Program-made: the position numbers and the translations under genes
Shown: piece by piece, positions 50,773-59,148 of the stretch
Position numbering within the stretch: position 1 is the stretch's first letter
How the letters are laid out: each line of letters begins with the position of its first letter
Notes under the pieces: generated by a model
Database searches by the model: none
Told to the model about the DNA's origin: nothing
What the model saw: only the letters and a program-made list of their open reading frames with translations
Source of the DNA: Formosa sp030427735
GTDB taxonomy: Bacteria > Bacteroidota > Bacteroidia > Flavobacteriales > Flavobacteriaceae
Assembly: GCF_051200825.1 (NCBI RefSeq)
Contig: NZ_CP195158.1
Coordinates: 3,720,001 to 3,784,000 of the forward strand
DNA: 64,000 nucleotides
Reading direction: 5' to 3'

Positions 50773-51938
50773 TCCTTTAGCACATCCATTAACATTTCTA
50801 CTTTAGTTTCCCAAGAGTGTTCATTAATATTAATTAATGGCTTCTTATTTTCTGTACTTTTTAATGCGTTTGAAAAAGCTTCTGCTTTATCTACTAAATA
50901 TAAGTGGCTTTCCAGGTCTAATAGTCCATTACCTTTGGTTCCAACAACTTTCTTACCAGTTGCTAAATATTCATAAACCTTAATAGAATTAGCTCCAGAT
51001 TGTTGATTTTCTTTAGTTACGTAAGGCACTATACATATGTCAAAATTTTTCACGTAATCCGGATAGCTATCATAATGTTTATCTCCTAAATAATAAAAAT
51101 TTGGATGTTTTTTTATTTTTCTAAACACATCTTTATCTAACTGCTGTCCAACAAAAACAAAAGAAACATCTGGAGAAGATTTTACGACATCATTAATTAA
51201 ATTGGTGTCTAGTAATTGTGTTATTTTACCACCAAATCCTACTATTGGTCTTTTTATTTGCTTTAAATCCTTTGGAAACCGTGTTTCGCCATGTAACGAA
51301 AACCTTTTAAGATCCACCCCATTAGTTATTAAATGGATGCAACGAGGATTAAATTTATTCGAAAAAAATTGTATGTTTTCTTTTGCATTAGTAATCCAAA
51401 ACTTAGACTGCATTGCATACTTTTTATACCCCTCTTCTATCTTATTTAAAAAGGGTTGATACACTCTAAACTTAGTGAAATTATCCCATGCATCAAAAAT
51501 AAGAGTCTTGGGCTTAAGTGCCGAAGTTAATTTATAAGCAAATACGTTTTGACTTAAAACTGTATATTCGTTTACTTTTAATTTTGAAAAACACGCTTCA
51601 ATAAATGCTATATATTCTGCATTCGCAAATGTATCAATATACCAATTATACTTTTTAATTAATTGATTAAAAAAATCGTTAGAAATGTAATCAATTACAT
51701 ACATATTTTCATCTACCTTATACAAGGCAAACCCTTTGTTTTTAAGAATAACTTCGCCTTGAATTGTTTTTTTCTTTTTTTTAATTGCCATTTCTAGCAA
51801 TGTAATAGGCCTATTAATTATAATTTTTTTAATTTCTTTTTTTTGAGAAAAAACTTCAATAAAATGAGCATCTCTTGTCCGAAATCCTTCTTTAATTATC
51901 TTTCTCCAATCATGAAACGGAACTATAACTATATTCAT
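50769..51938 (-). CDS. Glycosyltransferase, GT4-like
   Basis: A 389-residue protein with a GT-B C-terminal half: IVGFGGKITQLLDTNLINDVVKSSPDVSFVFVG and YPDYVKNFDICIVPYVTKENQQSGANSIKVYEYLATGKKVVGTKG carry the donor-binding region. The N-terminal half (IVPFHDWRKIIKEGFRTRDAHFIEVFSQ) is divergent. Overlaps both neighbours by 4 bases, so it is tightly coupled with the two polymerase/ligase-like genes. Sugar and linkage unknown. Confidence 0.82.
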   Translation of the reverse strand: MNIVIVPFHDWRKIIKEGFRTRDAHFIEVFSQKKEIKKIIINRPITLLEMAIKKKKKTIQGEVILKNKGFALYKVDENMYVIDYISNDFFNQLIKKYNWYIDTFANAEYIAFIEACFSKLKVNEYTVLSQNVFAYKLTSALKPKTLIFDAWDNFTKFRVYQPFLNKIEEGYKKYAMQSKFWITNAKENIQFFSNKFNPRCIHLITNGVDLKRFSLHGETRFPKDLKQIKRPIVGFGGKITQLLDTNLINDVVKSSPDVSFVFVGQQLDKDVFRKIKKHPNFYYLGDKHYDSYPDYVKNFDICIVPYVTKENQQSGANSIKVYEYLATGKKVVGTKGNGLLDLESHLYLVDKAEAFSNALKSTENKKPLININEHSWETKVEMLMDVLKE

Positions 51939-53131
51939 TCTTTTACTTTTCTATTCTGCAATAAGCATGTTAATGTGATCATTATACCAAGGTCTGAAAA
52001 AATTGTTGTCATAAAAGAAAATATAAGCGTAATTGAAAACACAAATATACTTATATAACTACTTAAACATAAATTCTTAACTATTGCATATAAAAGCAGA
52101 ACAAACAGCACTACGCCTACAATACCAAGGTCTGCATACGCCCATATAATTTGAGAAAAATGTTTTGTTTGTGTAAATTTTCCCTTCAAAATATTGAAGT
52201 AGGAATAAGGTCCATCTCCCAAAATTTTAATTGGAATTTTTGAAGCATAGGATATTATAACCTGTGGCCGTTTAGCAATACCTCGTTCATAATTACGATA
52301 AGATTTTTCAACATTATATTCATTTTTAATAAAATGAATTTGTTGCTTAACTGCATTAATTTTAACTATTTGCGAAATTAAAAATGGGGATGCGAGTATA
52401 ACAGCTAAAATTCCAATTATTTTAATTTTTTTAGGAAAGAACCTGTATATCATATACAACACAAAAACAACTAATATTAATTTTGAAATATTAGATTCTG
52501 AAATTAAAATAGTTAGCCCCAAATACAAATAAATTAATTTCGGATATTTAGTAATTTCATTGTCCTTATTATTCTCTATAATATTGAAAATATTGAATAA
52601 AATAAAAAAACCTAAGGCATGGTCTGCTTTTAAAAAAAATGTTCCGAACATAAAATCGAAGTCCGCAACAGATTGACTACTTCTGTTAAAACCAATTAAA
52701 AAATCATACCCAAAATTCTGGATTAACATTACGGGAAGTTGTATGCATGCTATTAGCAAAAATATTCTACTAATTGTAACTCGGGAAATGTAATTTTCTT
52801 TTTGGTTTATTTTAAAAAACAAGTAACAACTTAAGGGCAGGAGTAGAAAAATAAAATATATTAATGTTTTTAGTAAACTGGTTTTATTTAAGATTGCACT
52901 AGTTATTATTAATAGTCCAAAAAGAATATGCAGAAAGACGACCCTGTCAAAAAAAACTTTATGCTTTACCAAAACATATAAGCAATAAAACACTAAAAAT
53001 ACAAGTGTAATAAAATATGAAAACACTGTATTTGGAACACCAATAAAAAATTGAATAATTCCTCCCAAAAGAAAACAGGATAGTACTATAAAAACAAAAA
53101 TAAAGGTATAAATATTTTTTAGTTTAATCAT
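51935..53131 (-). CDS. Wzy-like polysaccharide polymerase
   Basis: From ATG 53131 the protein has 398 residues and about 11 hydrophobic helices, with the periplasmic loop region ILGDGPYSYFNILKGKFTQTKHFSQIIWAYADLGIVGVV near 330. Wzy proteins share little sequence but this topology and loop are common in EPS polymerases. A longer frame reaches 53185, but the ATGA overlap with the upstream GT2 stop (53128-53131) speaks for the inner start. The function as polymerase is inferred from context and topology. Confidence 0.75.
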   Translation of the reverse strand: MIKLKNIYTFIFVFIVLSCFLLGGIIQFFIGVPNTVFSYFITLVFLVFYCLYVLVKHKVFFDRVVFLHILFGLLIITSAILNKTSLLKTLIYFIFLLLPLSCYLFFKINQKENYISRVTISRIFLLIACIQLPVMLIQNFGYDFLIGFNRSSQSVADFDFMFGTFFLKADHALGFFILFNIFNIIENNKDNEITKYPKLIYLYLGLTILISESNISKLILVVFVLYMIYRFFPKKIKIIGILAVILASPFLISQIVKINAVKQQIHFIKNEYNVEKSYRNYERGIAKRPQVIISYASKIPIKILGDGPYSYFNILKGKFTQTKHFSQIIWAYADLGIVGVVLFVLLLYAIVKNLCLSSYISIFVFSITLIFSFMTTIFSDLGIMITLTCLLQNRKVKE

Positions 53132-54096
53132 TTTTTTAAGTTCTTTGAGTCCTTTATCGCTTCTATAATAACTGAAAATTTCCAAAAGTGTTTTGGATGA
53201 AAAATCATTATTAGAAATAAAATAATTAAATATAAATACTTATTAATACGGTATAAAAATTTATTGGTTCTAAAGTTTTTTTCAAAAAAAACATTATTTC
53301 TCACCGAATAAAAAATTGCATTTTTAGAATCTGTTCCAAAATATCTCGTGTTTAAAATGCTTTTCGGTTTTTTTAAATGAAATGAAGTTTCCAAATCTTC
53401 TAATTCACTCTTCAAAATTAGTATTATTTCGCCTCCTTTCTGGGTAATTCTATAAGAAAATTCGTGATCGTCCGCATAAAGGAAAAAATCCTTATCTGGC
53501 AGTCCAATTACATCAATTAAATTTTTATTAAAAAACATACCTCCATATGGCGCTACAGCAACCTTTCCTTCTGCTATTTCTAAATTATATTTAATCTTGG
53601 ATTTAGAAAAAAGAGATTTAAACTTTTGAAAAACATGAAATCCCAAAAATGAATTTTTAGCACCTAACATAAGGTAAGGGTTTTCGCTTTGGATAGCTCT
53701 TTTATATATCATCCTGTCTGCCCTATAAGACAGCAAACTTAATAGAATATTATTGTGTGGATTACGCAGTTTCCAAACAGACTTAAGTTCTTTTAGAGCA
53801 TTATTTTTTACATAATTATCATCATCTAATAACCATATAAAATCGGCATTTTGTTTACGTGCATAATCAATTCCTATTCTGAAAGCATTGGCAGAACCAG
53901 TATTATTTTTTAACTCGATTATTTCAATAATATCCTGTTCCTTTTTAAGTTTCTTTAATTCTGTTAACACAGCATTGTCACTTCCGTTAGAAACCACGAT
54001 AATGCTATCTACCCCCTCTAAAATTAAAGAATGTATCACTTTTTTAAGAAACTCTATTCTATTCCCGTAAGTAACTGTAACAGCAAAATATGTCAT
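53128..54096 (-). CDS. Glycosyltransferase family 2
   Basis: A 322-residue GT-A enzyme with the N-terminal pattern FAVTVTYGNRIEFLKKVIHSLI, metal-binding FIWLLDDDNYVK (near 92) and the acceptor region FFLYADDHEFSYRITQKGGEI (near 205), as in GlfT2-like and rhamnosyl/galactofuranosyl enzymes. The C-terminus is hydrophobic (YLIILFLIMIFHP), which may anchor it to the membrane. It lies 2 bases beyond the flippase stop. Confidence 0.9.
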   Translation of the reverse strand: MTYFAVTVTYGNRIEFLKKVIHSLILEGVDSIIVVSNGSDNAVLTELKKLKKEQDIIEIIELKNNTGSANAFRIGIDYARKQNADFIWLLDDDNYVKNNALKELKSVWKLRNPHNNILLSLLSYRADRMIYKRAIQSENPYLMLGAKNSFLGFHVFQKFKSLFSKSKIKYNLEIAEGKVAVAPYGGMFFNKNLIDVIGLPDKDFFLYADDHEFSYRITQKGGEIILILKSELEDLETSFHLKKPKSILNTRYFGTDSKNAIFYSVRNNVFFEKNFRTNKFLYRINKYLYLIILFLIMIFHPKHFWKFSVIIEAIKDSKNLKK

Positions 54097-54098
54097 TA

Positions 54099-55541
54099 TT
54101 ATTTATTGCCTTTAAGTTTAAAAATAATAGGGTTCACCATATTCTCGATAAAAAAAACATCCTTTAAGACTAATAAAAATAATCCATATACACAGCCAGA
54201 ACATATTAGAAAAACAACTAAATACCATATATCATTAGTAACAAAAGTTGAGATTAATACACTTAAAGGCAACAGAATTGAAGAAATTAATGCATACTGA
54301 ATTGCTTTTTTAATAGGAAACTTAAAATTTATAAGAGCTTTACTATAAAAGAATGTAATTATTAGTCCGGTTAACTCCGTTAATATTGTCGCTATTACTG
54401 CACCTTTTGAATCTAATACAGGAATTAAAATACCATTTAGTACAATATTAACTAACAGCGCAATTAATACGGCATACATGTATTTTTTTTCTTTATTCGA
54501 GGGTACTAAAATTTGTAAAGCAAAAATATTAGCTAATCCAATTATAATAATTAATGGAGAAAGTAATTTTACCAAGATATGAGCTTCTACAAACTCAATT
54601 CCTGCAAATAGTTTAATAATTTTTTTTGACAAAATACACAATATAACAACAACAGGAAAAGATAAAATTAATACAAAATTAATAGACTTTTCTATTAATT
54701 GCTTTACTTCTATTGTTTTCTTCTCCTTTATAAAAGTTGAAATCTTAGGAATTAACACTACTCCTAAAGATGTAATAATTATTAATAAAATTTTTACGAT
54801 TCTAATCGCCGCAGAATAATACCCAACTTGTTCTATTTCAGAAAAATATTTAAGCATGATAACATCTAGGTTAACATAAATACTGATAGCAAGTTGTGTG
54901 CTAAATAATATTATTATGGGTTTTAAATGCAGTTTAAAATTAAAACCAACAAATTTAAATCTTACAAAATTAAAACTATAAAAAACGCTTATTAATACCG
55001 ATACAAAATTCGATAAGACAATTATTAAATAATAAACCCAATAATCTTCTGGTTTTTTAACTAAAACAAAGAGGAGTACTATGGCTAGAATTTTTGATAT
55101 AAAATTTATAATAGAAATAAATTTATATTGCTCTACACCTTGGTAAAACCAATTTATCAATCCAACACTTGCAAAAATATGAATGAATGACAAATATTTT
55201 ATAATCAACTCATTTTGATATGTTTTTGTAAACATTAACCACACTGAAAAGATAATTAGTACAATAAAAGACCAAATAAAATGTATTGCTAATAGCTCTG
55301 AAAATGTTTTAGATAACCTTTCCTTATCATCCTTTACTTTGGCTACCTCACGTATTCCATAAATAGGTATTCCTAGAGATGCTAATACAATAAAAGTAGT
55401 TGCTAATGATATTGCAAAACTAGTTAAACCTATACCCTCAGGGCCAAGAATTCTAGATACATACGGAAACGTTATAACTGGTACTAAAACATTAGTGAGG
55501 CCTAATAAACTATTATATATAAAATTCTTCTTTGTACTCAC
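54099..55541 (-). CDS. Polysaccharide flippase Wzx
   Basis: A 480-residue MOP-type flippase with 12-14 helices and the start NFIYNSLLGLTNVLVPVITFPYVSRILGPEGIGLTSFA, a standard Wzx pattern. It would move undecaprenyl-linked repeat units across the inner membrane. It lies in the middle of the polysaccharide locus between the lipoprotein and GT2 genes. Confidence 0.92.
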   Translation of the reverse strand: MSTKKNFIYNSLLGLTNVLVPVITFPYVSRILGPEGIGLTSFAISLATTFIVLASLGIPIYGIREVAKVKDDKERLSKTFSELLAIHFIWSFIVLIIFSVWLMFTKTYQNELIIKYLSFIHIFASVGLINWFYQGVEQYKFISIINFISKILAIVLLFVLVKKPEDYWVYYLIIVLSNFVSVLISVFYSFNFVRFKFVGFNFKLHLKPIIILFSTQLAISIYVNLDVIMLKYFSEIEQVGYYSAAIRIVKILLIIITSLGVVLIPKISTFIKEKKTIEVKQLIEKSINFVLILSFPVVVILCILSKKIIKLFAGIEFVEAHILVKLLSPLIIIIGLANIFALQILVPSNKEKKYMYAVLIALLVNIVLNGILIPVLDSKGAVIATILTELTGLIITFFYSKALINFKFPIKKAIQYALISSILLPLSVLISTFVTNDIWYLVVFLICSGCVYGLFLLVLKDVFFIENMVNPIIFKLKGNK

Positions 55542-55552
55542 TAATTTGTTAT

Positions 55553-56098
55553 TTATAACTCAATTTCTATTCTTTTATTTAAAACTGGTTTAGATTCTAA
55601 GTAAGGATCGTATTTCCCTTCAATTTCATTTCTATTAAACACACCATTATTGATACTTTCTAAGTACATATTTGGTTCGAAAAAGCTATTTATTAAAGTG
55701 TCATTAACGACTATTTTATTCTTGTTTAAATAAATTGTAACACTTTTAATTTCTATTGGTGACTTTTGTTTATAAGCGCCATCTCCTAAATCTATTCTAA
55801 AATAATATGGTAAAATATCTTTTGGTAATAGAAACTCAATATTTTGAAAATTGTTTTTTCCTTTAACAATTTTCGACACTCTTTCATTGGAGTTATAACC
55901 TATTTCTGGATCAATTCCCGCGAAATAAACCTCTAGTTTATCATCTTCTTCTATTTTGATATTTAAAACCAGTTTAAATATGTCGTCATTAACTATGTTT
56001 TCCAATTCTGGTTTTTTATCTCTATATTTTTCTTTTTTATCATACTTTTTACAAGAGATAAACACAAACAAAACCAATAGTATAATTATTTTTTTCAT
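55553..56098 (-). CDS. Lipoprotein of the polysaccharide locus, unknown function
   Basis: A 181-residue lipoprotein (signal MKKIIILLVLFVFISC, lipobox FISC, Cys16, then KKYDKKEKYRDKK). The mature part is beta-rich, with LVLNIKIEEDDKLEVYFAGIDPEIG near 60 and FRIDLGDGAYKQKSPIEIKSVTIYLN near 110, reminding of a carbohydrate-binding beta sandwich, but no family is recognised. It is placed between the SGNH protein and the flippase and is co-transcribed with them. Confidence 0.75.
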   Translation of the reverse strand: MKKIIILLVLFVFISCKKYDKKEKYRDKKPELENIVNDDIFKLVLNIKIEEDDKLEVYFAGIDPEIGYNSNERVSKIVKGKNNFQNIEFLLPKDILPYYFRIDLGDGAYKQKSPIEIKSVTIYLNKNKIVVNDTLINSFFEPNMYLESINNGVFNRNEIEGKYDPYLESKPVLNKRIEIEL

Positions 56099-56107
56099 TT
56101 TTAAAAC

Positions 56108-57541
56108 CTAATTAATTGTAACTGTTTTATATGTTTGCTTAAAAATTATCTCATTATTATTTAATTTCATACAAAGAAAAATTTTGTATTTGCCTTTTTC
56201 TAATAAGTTACTAGGTATGTTAACTTGAAATCCAGAATTATGGTATAATTCTTTATCCTTTTTATAGTATTTTGTTACATCCTTCCTTATTATTTGTTTT
56301 AGTTGATTAGGACTGCTTAAATAAATAAAATTATCATCCTTTTTTAAAACGACATATACCCTGTTTCGAAAATTAGACTGCTTATCCTCTAGTGCAAGCC
56401 AACCAGAAAGCACAAGTTGTTTTTCATCTCCCTGAGTAAGCTCCAAGTCTACTAATTTCTCACCATTTAATCGCTCTAAATTCCCTAATAATTTCGTACC
56501 ATCTGTTAAGGTATCTTTAATTGTATTATTGTACATAAACCCCTCTACAGAGTTAACAACTTCTACCTTCTTCTTTTTTTCTTTACTGTAAATTTTATTT
56601 GAAACGTAATTACTAATTTTAATTGCTCCTTTATAGTTTAAGTGTTGATTATACCCAACAGGTTCGTTAGAGAAAAATGTGTAATCTAAATTAGGGTAAA
56701 TCGCATTTAAATCTAAATATTTCACTTTATCATTAGACGCTGCAATTGCTTTTAAAGGTTCATCTAATGAATTATAATCTATTTTATTCCTATACTCTTT
56801 ATAAAAAGGAATAGTTAATAAAATTATTTGCTCTGTTCCTTTACTTATAGCTAATTGAATAATATCTTCCAATGCTTTTTTCTCTTCTGGTAAGATATTA
56901 TACGTTTTCAAATCAAAATCTTGCTGTTGTTTATATTGAATTACAGAAGAAGGGCTTAAAATAGAGGTTACTTTTTGCCCACTAGTCTCCTTATCATGAT
57001 ATAATCTGCTTTTAATATTTGGCCATCGATCATGCTTTTTTATTGCTGGAAACATATTTTCGAGCATATTTCCATTAAAAAAAGCCCTAGATTCTTCAAT
57101 TTTAACCTTACCAAATTTCTTTCCTTCGTAAGTCAAGTAACGCTTCATATAATCGTTAATTGTAGGATCTTGATTAACGAAAGCTTCCATTGTTAACCTT
57201 TCATAAAACAAAAAATTTTCAATAATTAAAACTTTAGGAGATTGATAATTGTAAGCCTCTAATGCACAATAATATGCTTGATATATATTCTGCCCCCTTG
57301 TAGCCAAAGAAACAATATTAGAATTAAGTTTAGCTTCTATAATAGCATTATCTAATCCTGCGTTTGCATGAGAGTTTCCTAATATTAATATATCAACACT
57401 ATTTTTCTTTCTTTCATAAAAATTATTCCAAATAGAGTCTTTAGCCTCTGTAAACAGCGGATTCAGAGATTTAACAACCAATAAAAATAAAATGGCTAAT
57501 ATGATCGCCTTTAAAACTAATTTTACTAAACTTTTAACCAT
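56108..57541 (-). CDS. SGNH-fold O-acyltransferase partner (AlgJ/DltD-like)
   Basis: A 477-residue protein with one N-terminal membrane helix (about 8-26) and a periplasmic SGNH-like domain. Block I reads LILGNSHANAGLDN (Ser57), Gly and Asn positions are LATRGQNIYQAYY, and a C-terminal His block is YNQHLNYKGAIKIS (near 300). The last 120 residues are a beta-type domain (GWLALEDKQSNFRNRVYVVLKKDD). Proteins of this type work with an MBOAT acyltransferase, whose gene lies 6 bases upstream, to move an acetyl group from the membrane protein onto exported polysaccharide. The role is inferred from fold motifs and the pairing. Confidence 0.8.
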   Translation of the reverse strand: MVKSLVKLVLKAIILAILFLLVVKSLNPLFTEAKDSIWNNFYERKKNSVDILILGNSHANAGLDNAIIEAKLNSNIVSLATRGQNIYQAYYCALEAYNYQSPKVLIIENFLFYERLTMEAFVNQDPTINDYMKRYLTYEGKKFGKVKIEESRAFFNGNMLENMFPAIKKHDRWPNIKSRLYHDKETSGQKVTSILSPSSVIQYKQQQDFDLKTYNILPEEKKALEDIIQLAISKGTEQIILLTIPFYKEYRNKIDYNSLDEPLKAIAASNDKVKYLDLNAIYPNLDYTFFSNEPVGYNQHLNYKGAIKISNYVSNKIYSKEKKKKVEVVNSVEGFMYNNTIKDTLTDGTKLLGNLERLNGEKLVDLELTQGDEKQLVLSGWLALEDKQSNFRNRVYVVLKKDDNFIYLSSPNQLKQIIRKDVTKYYKKDKELYHNSGFQVNIPSNLLEKGKYKIFLCMKLNNNEIIFKQTYKTVTIN

Positions 57542-57547
57542 GCTTCC

Positions 57548-58402
57548 CTAAAATTGAAAATAAATAAATTGTGAAGCTATTGATTCTCCATAAACACCAA
57601 AAATCGTTATAAACAAACCTATACTTATATATGTAACCCACCTAAACGATAATGATTGTTGATTTAACATTGCAACAAGACTTCTTCTTTTTTGAAATCT
57701 TTCCATTAAAACCATAACCACAATAGATAAAATTAAAAACGAAAATTCAACTTTTTTAAGCCCAATTAAGTATAACGGTTCTCCAAATAATTCATGAAAA
57801 TTATTATTAAAAAAGCTTGATATTATTAAAATAGAATCTGCAAATGAGTTCGCCCTAAAAAACACCCATGCAAAGCACACAACAATAAAAGTTATTAAAT
57901 TAAAAAACAGCTTATTAGAAAAATTGTCTGTGTTAATTTTTAAATGTTGAAAAATAGTTTTCTTAGTTTTGTAAGTAGCTTTTTCTAGAACAATAATTAA
58001 TCCATGTATTGCGCCCCAAATCACAAAAGTAATAGCTGCTCCATGCCATAAACCACTCACTAAAAAAACTATAAACAGATTTAAATACGTTCTATATTTA
58101 CCATTTCTACTCCCTCCTAACGGGATGTAAACATAGTCTCTAAACCATGTAGATAATGAAATATGCCATCTTCTCCAAAACTCTGTTATAGATTTTGACA
58201 AATATGGACTGTCAAAATTTTTCATCAAATTAAATCCCATAGATCTAGCAGCTCCAATAGCAATATCGGAATACCCTGAAAAATCGCAATATATCTGAAA
58301 CGCAAATAAAACAGTTGCAATAATAGTTTCTATCCCATGATAATTTTCTGGATTGTTATAAACTTCATTTACATAAAGGGCTGCCCTATCTGCTATAACC
58401 AT
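57548..58402 (-). CDS. MBOAT O-acyltransferase, C-terminal half (interrupted gene)
   Basis: This 284-residue frame is the second part of a membrane-bound O-acyltransferase. It starts with ATG directly after an in-frame TAA that ends the N-terminal half. Visible motifs are FAFQIYCDFSGYSDIAIGAAR (34-54), FWRRWHISLSTWFRDY (75-90) and SGLWHGAAITFVIW with the catalytic His120; in an intact protein this His would be near residue 325. Both halves are in the same frame, so one base change (AAA to TAA) explains the break. It could be restarted from the overlapping TAAATG, giving a two-part protein, or be dead. Confidence 0.85.
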   Translation of the reverse strand: MVIADRAALYVNEVYNNPENYHGIETIIATVLFAFQIYCDFSGYSDIAIGAARSMGFNLMKNFDSPYLSKSITEFWRRWHISLSTWFRDYVYIPLGGSRNGKYRTYLNLFIVFLVSGLWHGAAITFVIWGAIHGLIIVLEKATYKTKKTIFQHLKINTDNFSNKLFFNLITFIVVCFAWVFFRANSFADSILIISSFFNNNFHELFGEPLYLIGLKKVEFSFLILSIVVMVLMERFQKRRSLVAMLNQQSLSFRWVTYISIGLFITIFGVYGESIASQFIYFQF

Positions 58403-58405
58403 TTA
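58403..58405 (-). other. In-frame TAA within MBOAT gene
   Basis: The minus strand reads TTT AAA TAA ATG GTT ATA GCA GAT. The frame goes on across the stop without shift and family members have two Lys here, so AAA to TAA is the simplest change. Confidence 0.85.
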
Positions 58406-59017
58406 TTTAAACAAACCAAAAGCCATTAATAGAAACCCTGACTTAACCTGATTGTAGTCAAATTTATATGTTCTATAAAATTGTGGTAATAAGTGACTTG
58501 CTCTTTCAATAGGGCCTGCAACTAATTGCGGAAAAAAAGAAACGAAAGAAAAAAAAGCCAAAGGATCTTTACACGGTTCTAATTGTTTCTTATAAATATC
58601 TATAGTATAACTTAAAGTTTGGAAGGTATAGAAACTAATTCCTACAGGTAAAATAATATTCAAAGTAGATAATTCAAGCGTTTTACCAAATAGTTTAAAG
58701 GAATTTACAAAAGTGTCTATAAAAAAGTTGGTGTATTTAAAATACACCAAAAAACCTAAATTGACGAATAAACTAATATATAAAAGCCGTTTCCTACTTT
58801 TTATATTTTCCGTTTTCCCAAGTTCTTTTCCAACATAAAAATCTACAATTGAACTAATTGCTATTAAAAATAAAAAACGCCAATCCCACCATCCATAAAA
58901 AATATAACTAGAGATTAATAATACTAAATTTCTTAACTTTAATTCTCCTGAAAAAATCCAATATAATAGAAATACAATAGGAAAAAACACAGCAAAATCT
59001 ATGGAATTAAATAACAT
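58403..59017 (-). CDS. MBOAT O-acyltransferase, N-terminal half (interrupted gene)
   Basis: 204 residues up to TAA at 58403-58405. It has the MBOAT start MLFNSIDFAVFFPIVFLLYWIF, SSYIFYGWWDWRFLFLIA, LPVGISFYTFQTLSYTIDIYK and FVSFFPQLVAGPIERASHLLPQF, and ends GLFK where the family goes on with a further Lys and IADR. Together with the next frame, 488 residues plus the stop give the usual full length. Such enzymes acetylate exported polysaccharide, together with the SGNH partner downstream. A -7 box (TAGTTTTG) lies at 59055-59062. Confidence 0.85.
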   Translation of the reverse strand: MLFNSIDFAVFFPIVFLLYWIFSGELKLRNLVLLISSYIFYGWWDWRFLFLIAISSIVDFYVGKELGKTENIKSRKRLLYISLFVNLGFLVYFKYTNFFIDTFVNSFKLFGKTLELSTLNIILPVGISFYTFQTLSYTIDIYKKQLEPCKDPLAFFSFVSFFPQLVAGPIERASHLLPQFYRTYKFDYNQVKSGFLLMAFGLFK

Positions 59018-59054
59018 AAATTGTTTTGATTTTTTTTTTATTTAAAAAGGTTTA

Positions 59055-59062
59055 CAAAACTA
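59055..59062 (-). promoter_or_regulatory. -7 box of the long polysaccharide unit (TAGTTTTG)
   Basis: TAGTTTTG on the minus strand matches TAnnTTTG, 38 bases before the MBOAT ATG. No TTG is at standard spacing. It would serve the run from 59017 down to 48387. Confidence 0.4.
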
Positions 59063-59077
59063 CTATATTAAAACAGT

Positions 59078-59123
59078 AAATCCATTAAAAACATATTTTT
59101 AATCATATGCTTTTAATGGATTT
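59078..59123 (-). terminator. Terminator of the sulfate activation unit
   Basis: AAATCCATTAAAA (59078-59090) pairs with TTTTAATGGATTT (59111-59123), a perfect 13-bp stem with a 20-base loop, 26 bases beyond the cysN stop. AT-rich tracts lie on both sides. Confidence 0.65.
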
Positions 59124-59148
59124 TTATACTTAAAATAAAGTTTCGATT

